Positions 59,614-64,000 of a stretch of 64,000 bases of DNA are shown piece by piece. The number at the start of each line of letters is the position of its first letter. Within the stretch, counting starts at the first letter, position 1. The position numbers and the translations under genes are program-made. Below the pieces are notes generated by a model. It was not told where the DNA came from, did no database searches, and saw only the letters and a list, made by a program, of their open reading frames with translations. Where the stretch lies: NCBI RefSeq assembly GCF_020921035.1, contig NC_063151.1, positions 30,138,934 to 30,202,933 on the forward strand, read 5' to 3'. The DNA is from Rhodamnia argentea. Taxonomy: Eukaryota > Streptophyta > Magnoliopsida > Myrtales > Myrtaceae.

Positions 59614-59850
59614 CTACCCGAGCCCGAAATCGGGACCGGTAGGAGTAAAAGACAAAGAAGAGTTCGAGAGGCCAACCGGCGGTTTCCAGAGCCGGAGCCG
59701 GAAAGGCGACGACGGCGACGAGAACAAAGACGAACAAGGAGGAGAAGGGGAGGGCAAAAGGACCCGAGGATATAAGCAGGAGGAGAGAGAGTTGGAGTTG
59801 GAGTTGGAGAGGACCTCATCTTTCAAACGGGAAAGAGGAGAGAGGGAGAG
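59614..59850 (-). other. Candidate non-coding first exon of RraA copy 2
   Basis: On the minus strand this CT-rich stretch ends in GGGTAG followed by GTAGTC, a possible donor. The coding exon of RraA copy 2 is preceded by an acceptor (CATTGCAG) about 9 bases before its ATG. The implied 5'-UTR intron is about 1.4 kb. The CTCTCTC-rich composition is typical of plant 5'-UTRs. The exact start and donor are uncertain. Confidence 0.45.
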
Positions 59851-59860
59851 CAGGTACTAA

Positions 59861-60295
59861 GGGTGCGTATGGTAACGTTTCTGTTCCCGGAACAACTTTT
59901 GGAACAGAAACACTTTTTTCTGTTTCTGTTCCCGGCTACGATTTTTGGGAACAGAAACGCGTTTGGTAACTACAAAAAAAAAATGTGCTCAAAAGCTTTG
60001 ATAAAAAGTCGTCGTCTTTGAAAGTGTGAAGGAGTAGTCCAGGAACAGAGGGTTGCAAAAAGTGTTCCTCTTGCGTTATAAAATGTGTTCAAAAGCTTTG
60101 ATAAAAGTGTTCCGGGAACAAAGAAACAAGTATTTCTTGTTTCTCGTTTCTGCTCCAAAAGTGTTCCCATTTCTGAAAAGTGTTCCCGGAACACTTTGGG
60201 AACACTTTTTTACCATACGCGTTTCTGTTCCCAAAGTGTTCCGAGAACACTTTGGGAACAGAAACACTTTTTCTGGAGCGTTACCATACGCACCC
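59861..60295. mobile_element. Tourist-like (PIF/Harbinger) MITE with perfect 17-bp ends
   Basis: A 435-base element with perfect terminal inverted repeats GGGTGCGTATGGTAACG / CGTTACCATACGCACCC, flanked by TAA on both sides (59858-59860 and 60296-60298), the 3-bp duplication of PIF/Harbinger elements. Inside, many GGAACAGAAACAC and GTGTTCC repeats could pair into a long hairpin, and a block containing TCAAAAGCTTTGATAAAA occurs twice about 100 bases apart. It lies just upstream of the candidate first exon of RraA copy 2. The perfect ends suggest a young insertion. Confidence 0.85.
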
Positions 60296-60559
60296 TAAAT
60301 GTCGTTTAATGTTGCTTGTCCTCGGCCGTTGCCCAGCCTGCCAGTTTGCCAGAGGAGGAGGAGAAAATATTGGGTGAGTTTAACAGTCTCCGAGAAAATA
60401 TTGGGTGAGTTTAATAGGCCACCTAAGCAAAGTACCACTCTATTCATTGATTGCCATCTGTCAGAATTGGGCCCACTTTTCTGAATTTTTTACTCTCCTC
60501 CATTACTTTCCTTCTGCACCACACCAGGAAACAGAAAATGCTTGCACGCCATTAAAGCT

Positions 60560-60975
60560 CCAATCAAACATGTGCACAACATGACGATCGAATTTGCAGG
60601 AAAAATTCAAGAGCAAAAACCCCTCACAGCTTTATTGAATGGAACAAATGGAGAAATCAAAACCTGCTTCAAATTGCAGAAGCCTTCATAAACTCACACC
60701 CAAACTCGGAAAACACAAAACACCTCCACCTCATAGAAACCAAAGCCCAAACCTTCCTTTCATTTCCGACAACAAGAACCGCGACGCTCGGCGACCGTCA
60801 CCAAAGCACACATCAGCAGCTCCCTACTCTGGGAGCTTGACGCTGACCACTGTCCGGTCTTTGGAACTTCGGTCGCATTGCAAGCACTATGACAGGGACT
60901 CTGCTCGGAAGCATTTTCATCTTGTGGACGTGAACTTCAAAATCCAAAGCTCGTTGAGGTTGAAGAAGAGGTGAG
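60560..60975 (-). other. Possible captured 3' gene end within the outer inverted repeat
   Basis: On the minus strand a short frame ending SSKDRTVVSVKLPE then stop (about 60828) follows an acceptor-like CATAG, and 190 bases further on AATAAA occurs near 60635. That order looks like the last exon and 3'-UTR of a host gene. I cannot name the gene, and the assignment is weak. Confidence 0.25.
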
Positions 60976-61011
60976 GTTTTTTCTTTTTCGTTGGCCGAAA
61001 GAAGAGATGAG

Positions 61012-61736
61012 GGGCAAAAGTGCACTTTTAATATCAAAAGTTGTGTACGGAGATCACTTTGGTGTCAAAAGTTTTAATTGGTTCACTTTAGTGTCAAGTC
61101 AGAGAAAAAAAGATCACTTTGATGCCTCCGGCCAAAAATTCATGCAAAAATTGCCACGTGGCATTTTTTAATTAATTTTTGAATTTTAATTGGCATTTAA
61201 AAAAAAATGAAGTCCACGTTGGTTTCACGTGGACTTCAAAATTCAGAAAATAAATAAATTTTAAAAAAAGAATAACTAACGGAAATTTTTTAAAATAAAT
61301 TAAAATAAGTTGAAAAAAAGAAAAACATTGCAAGCGGCGAGGGTTACAATAACCCTCGCCACCGTCGCCCCACCATTATCAAATCGACGACCCTCGCTAG
61401 CCTTAGGCGAGGGCCTACGGACCCTCGCCCAGTTCTTTTTTTTTTTTTTTTTTGAACTTCTAACTTTTTTTTGAATTTTTCAGGTTATTTCTCAAATTAA
61501 GGTAAATTAAAATTTTAAATTAAAAAAAAAAATTCATGGTGGATCGCCGGCGAGCCACGTCAGCCGCAAATATTAATAAAAAAAATATCACGTCAGAATT
61601 TCGACGGAACAAATTGGACTTGGCATCAAGGTGATCGTTTTTAAAAAAAAATTGACACTAAAGTGATCCGATTAAAATTTTTGGCACCAAGTCATTTTCC
61701 TAAGTAATTTTTGGCACTAAAAATTGTACTTTTCCC
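61012..61736. mobile_element. Foldback Mutator-like MITE nested in the outer inverted repeat
   Basis: A 725-base element: GGGCAAAAGTGCAC at the left pairs with GGGAAAAGTACAA read inwards from the right, and pairing continues through GTGTCAAAAGTTTTAATTGG / GTGCCAAAAATTTTAATCGG and TCACTTTAGTGTCAA. Flanks GAGATGAGG and AAGGTGAGG could be a decayed 9-bp target duplication. The interior carries a small GC-rich core with GGCGAGGGT / ACCCTCGCC motifs, as does the MULE at 48813-49631. There is no coding capacity. Confidence 0.65.
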
Positions 61737-62054
61737 AAAGGTGAGGTTTGACGGCACGAGTGAGAGGAGAGAGAAAAAGTAACGGAGGGGAGCGAGGTTA
61801 ACGGAGGAGAGTAAAAATACGAAAGTTGGGCCCAATTCGGACAGACGGCAATCAATGAACAGGGTGGTAATTTGCTTAGGTGGACTATTAAACTCAACCA
61901 ATATTTTCTCCCGGAGGAGAGAGATAAAAAATGGCTCCCGTTCTATTCTTTTTTTAAATTCCAAGTCGGAGGACACGTGTTGAATTTTTAATGGATCTCG
62001 CGCTCCACGTAGGCTGATGACGTGGAGTTTGATGACCACCGAATATTTTCTCAG

Positions 62055-62363
62055 ATAGTGCTGTCTGAAATTCGGAGGTTTTATATGAAATGCGGATAAA
62101 TCTTTGGCAAAGGATTTGATATTTTCAAAATTGACGACGAGAAGAAGAAGAAGAAGGTGACGACGACCATGATGTCGTCGGTGTCTATGCCGCCAACGAC
62201 ATGTTGGCTAACGAAATCCGCGCCCCGACGGGAGTTTCTATGAACAGGTGAACTTTCCGGGTCCCTTCTTGGCAGAAATATCTTGATGACCGTGCATTTT
62301 CGCACACTCACTAAAATTCATTAATCACACTTTGCAAATATAAAAACATTTATTGCATGTTCA

Positions 62364-62401
<38 letters not shown>

Positions 62402-62469
62402 ATTTATTGCGGGCATTTCAATTTTTTTTTTAAACGTGTTAATTTTAGATTTTCAAAATATGACGATAT
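62055..62469. repeat. Dispersed repeat, copy B, with (AAT)n expansion
   Basis: The partner of 50341-50733. It holds one unit of the ATTTATTGCATGTTC block, followed by about twelve AAT/ATA repeats (62366-62400), whereas copy A has two units with shorter runs. Copy B also has about 45 extra bases after GGCAGAAATATCTTGATG. Its right end joins a Copia LTR. Confidence 0.8.
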
Positions 62470-62968
62470 TGTTATAAATATATTAATAATATGTGGATGC
62501 TTCATCTTTCACCATTTCCTCTTCCAATGTATGTTACAAATTCATTGATATACATTGATATGGATTGATGTTTCACCTTTCACATTCCATGAGCGATTTT
62601 TCCTCTCTCAATATAATGTACCCTCCGGCCTATAAATAGAGGCTTTTGTAAACTTGTTGATGCAATGAGAAAGAGTTAACATTTGCTCCCCACTTCCCTC
62701 TTATCTCTTCTTTCATATTTTATGTTGGTTTTATGTTTCTGAGTTGATTCTAAAGATCGTCGTTTACTTTTACAACACGTTATCAGCACGAACCGGTTGG
62801 AATCTTGGATATCACTCGAGGTAGCATATCTTTACCTCTTCATTATCTAACATATCTACATTTTCCTTTTAAGTATGTCAAACATTACCAAGAGAGAATT
62901 TGCAATGCTAGATATTACCGGAAGTAATTATCTAACATGGATTTTTGATGTCAAGATACACTTAACAT
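62470..62968 (+). mobile_element. Fossil Copia element: 5' LTR, primer site and start of gag
   Basis: The LTR runs 62470-62774 (TGTTATAAATA ... CTTTTACA) with a TATA box (CTATAAATAGAGG, about 62630). Next comes ACACGTTATCAGCACGA, a primer-site sequence typical of one group of plant Copia elements. A gag frame begins at 62875 (MSNITKREFAMLDITG, NYLTWIFDVKIHL), the usual start of Copia polyproteins. At 62969 a different LTR-type element begins inside this gag, so one element is nested in another. The Copia element is incomplete in the window. Confidence 0.75.
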
Positions 62969-64000
62969 TGTCGCGACCCTCCTCGATCGGAAAAGTGAGA
63001 GGGCTAATGGGTCGCCCTTCCGAGTCCGATTGCGTGTGGACCTTCGGACGCGGGCCTCTCCCAAGGCCCATTACCCAAATCGCAACGGAGGATAAAATCG
63101 AGTCGACCTTCGGTGTGGTCTAGTGACATGTGCTACGTGTGCATGCCAAGGAGTCGCCACCAATCGTTTCGTGGAAGGTACGATTGGAAACTCTATCGAA
63201 TAGTTGGGAGCTTCTATTCGATTCTGCGAGAACCGGAGAAATGGGATCGGGGACTTAGTTACGCCAACTATCAGAGTTGACGCCCTTTCGGTACCTAAGT
63301 TGAATGAATTTTTCTAATCTCGGATTTCATGCGGACGAGTGGGGTACGGATCCTAATCTAGGAGTTCATGCAAATGGGAGTGACTATCCTAGCAATCACA
63401 ATCAATCAAAGTAAATGCGCAAATCAATGAATCCATAACGTCGGGATAAATCGCATCAAATCAACGTGGCATTTCTAATATAGCTCTATTGGCTCAGGGA
63501 AGGGACATTCAAAGCATAAGAATAGGTCTGGAGTGATTTTGAAATGATTCGCCCATGAGGGGCAAAATCGTAATTTTGAGAAAATTTGGGGACTATTTGC
63601 CAAAAAGGGCAAAATCGTCGTTTCAGAAAAGATCCGGAGTGAAAAGTGTTGAAAATAGGATTGGCCACCTAAACTGACCCATTTCCTAATTTTCAACATT
63701 TTTTAGAATTTTCTGAAATTTTTCGGAGACAAATTACCCCTAAAGGGTAAACATGTCATTTTGGAAAGATCGGGAAAAGAAATCTCAAAAATAGGATTGG
63801 CCAGTTGATTGTGGCCATTCCTCAATTTTTGAGAATTTCTGGAATTTTTTAGGAATTTTCTACAATTTTTTCCTATTTTTTTGGATTTTCTATGATTTTT
63901 CCAATTTTTTTTTGGATTTTAAAAATCATTTTTCGAATTTTTTTCTTTAAAAAGAAAAATATTTTCCGGGTCGGATCAGGTGACCCGGCTCACACCTCAC
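62969..64000 (+). mobile_element. Fossil LTR-type element starting TGTCGCGA, nested in Copia gag, runs off the window
   Basis: It starts TGTCGCGACCCTCCTCG and shares the ordered blocks GGAGTCGCCACC, CTTTCGGTACCTAA, T-rich tract and GGGTCGG/GACCCGG-rich sequence with 46499-47400, so both belong to one family, probably Ty3/gypsy. No coding region is visible and the right end lies outside the window. Confidence 0.6.

Larger units (their letters stand above)
60361..61911. repeat. Outer inverted repeat pair (60392-60506 and 61799-61911)
   Basis: The left arm (TTGGGTGAGTTTAATAGG ... ACTCTCCTCCATTA) is the reverse complement of the right arm (TAACGGAGGAGAGTAAAA ... AACTCAACCAA) with few mismatches. 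The 29-bp start of the left arm is locally duplicated (60361 and 60390). Between the arms lie about 480 bases of unassigned DNA and a foldback MULE MITE (61012-61736). The arms may mark a large foldback element. Confidence 0.75.

Noticed and set aside
59606-59860. An 84-codon plus-strand frame rich in Glu/Arg
   Set aside because: It is the complement of CT-rich DNA that is better explained as the 5'-UTR exon of RraA copy 2.
1-64000. CRISPR arrays, rRNA and tRNA genes, bacterial-type operons
   Set aside because: No regularly spaced repeats with unique spacers, no rRNA-like blocks and no convincing tRNA cloverleaf were seen; the DNA is plant nuclear.

Overview
The window is nuclear DNA of a eudicot plant. 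Genes carry GT-AG introns, plant-only families are present (CESA, SAUR, NST-KT sugar-nucleotide transporter, chloroplast ABC1K), and the spacers are AT-rich with many small transposons. I suspect a woody rosid such as Myrtaceae from the general look of genes and repeats, but nothing here proves the species. All gene models below were assembled by hand from splice signals and remembered homologues. No search or alignment program was run.

Positions 1-44,400 are gene space. In order: an At1g76660-like proline/serine-rich protein (minus, runs off the left edge); about 10 kb of spacer with MITEs, a short LTR and microsatellites; a complete 14-exon primary-wall cellulose synthase of the CESA6 clade (plus); a large coiled-coil protein with UVR-like repeats (minus); a one-exon SAUR gene (plus); a UDP-rhamnose/UDP-galactose transporter of the URGT type (minus); a spacer of about 5.5 kb; an ABC1K3/ABC1K6-like chloroplast atypical kinase (minus) with one GC-AG intron; and COP9 signalosome subunit 6 (plus). 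All the complete multi-exon models stay in frame over every junction. CESA and URGT both serve wall-polysaccharide synthesis. The other genes look like unrelated housekeeping or regulatory neighbours.

Positions 44,478-64,000 are rearranged. A gene for an RraA-like protein (HMG/CHA aldolase family, minus) is present twice, in two segments of about 2 kb (44,478-46,498 and 57,408-59,402). The copies are damaged differently. Copy 1 keeps the canonical C-terminus, but an LTR-type element begins inside its presumed 5'-UTR intron. Copy 2 keeps its upstream exon and promoter region but has lost a net six residues near the C-terminus, and a Tourist-type MITE sits at its promoter. Between and after the copies lie fossil Ty3/gypsy and Copia pieces, inverted-repeat arms, foldback Mutator-like MITEs with 9-bp target duplications, and a possible 87-residue membrane microprotein gene.

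I see no CRISPR array, rRNA, tRNA or convincing new multi-gene system. The best leads are the reciprocally damaged RraA pair, the microprotein between inverted arms, the foldback MULEs with GC-rich cargo, and the two unusual splice donors in the ABC1K gene.
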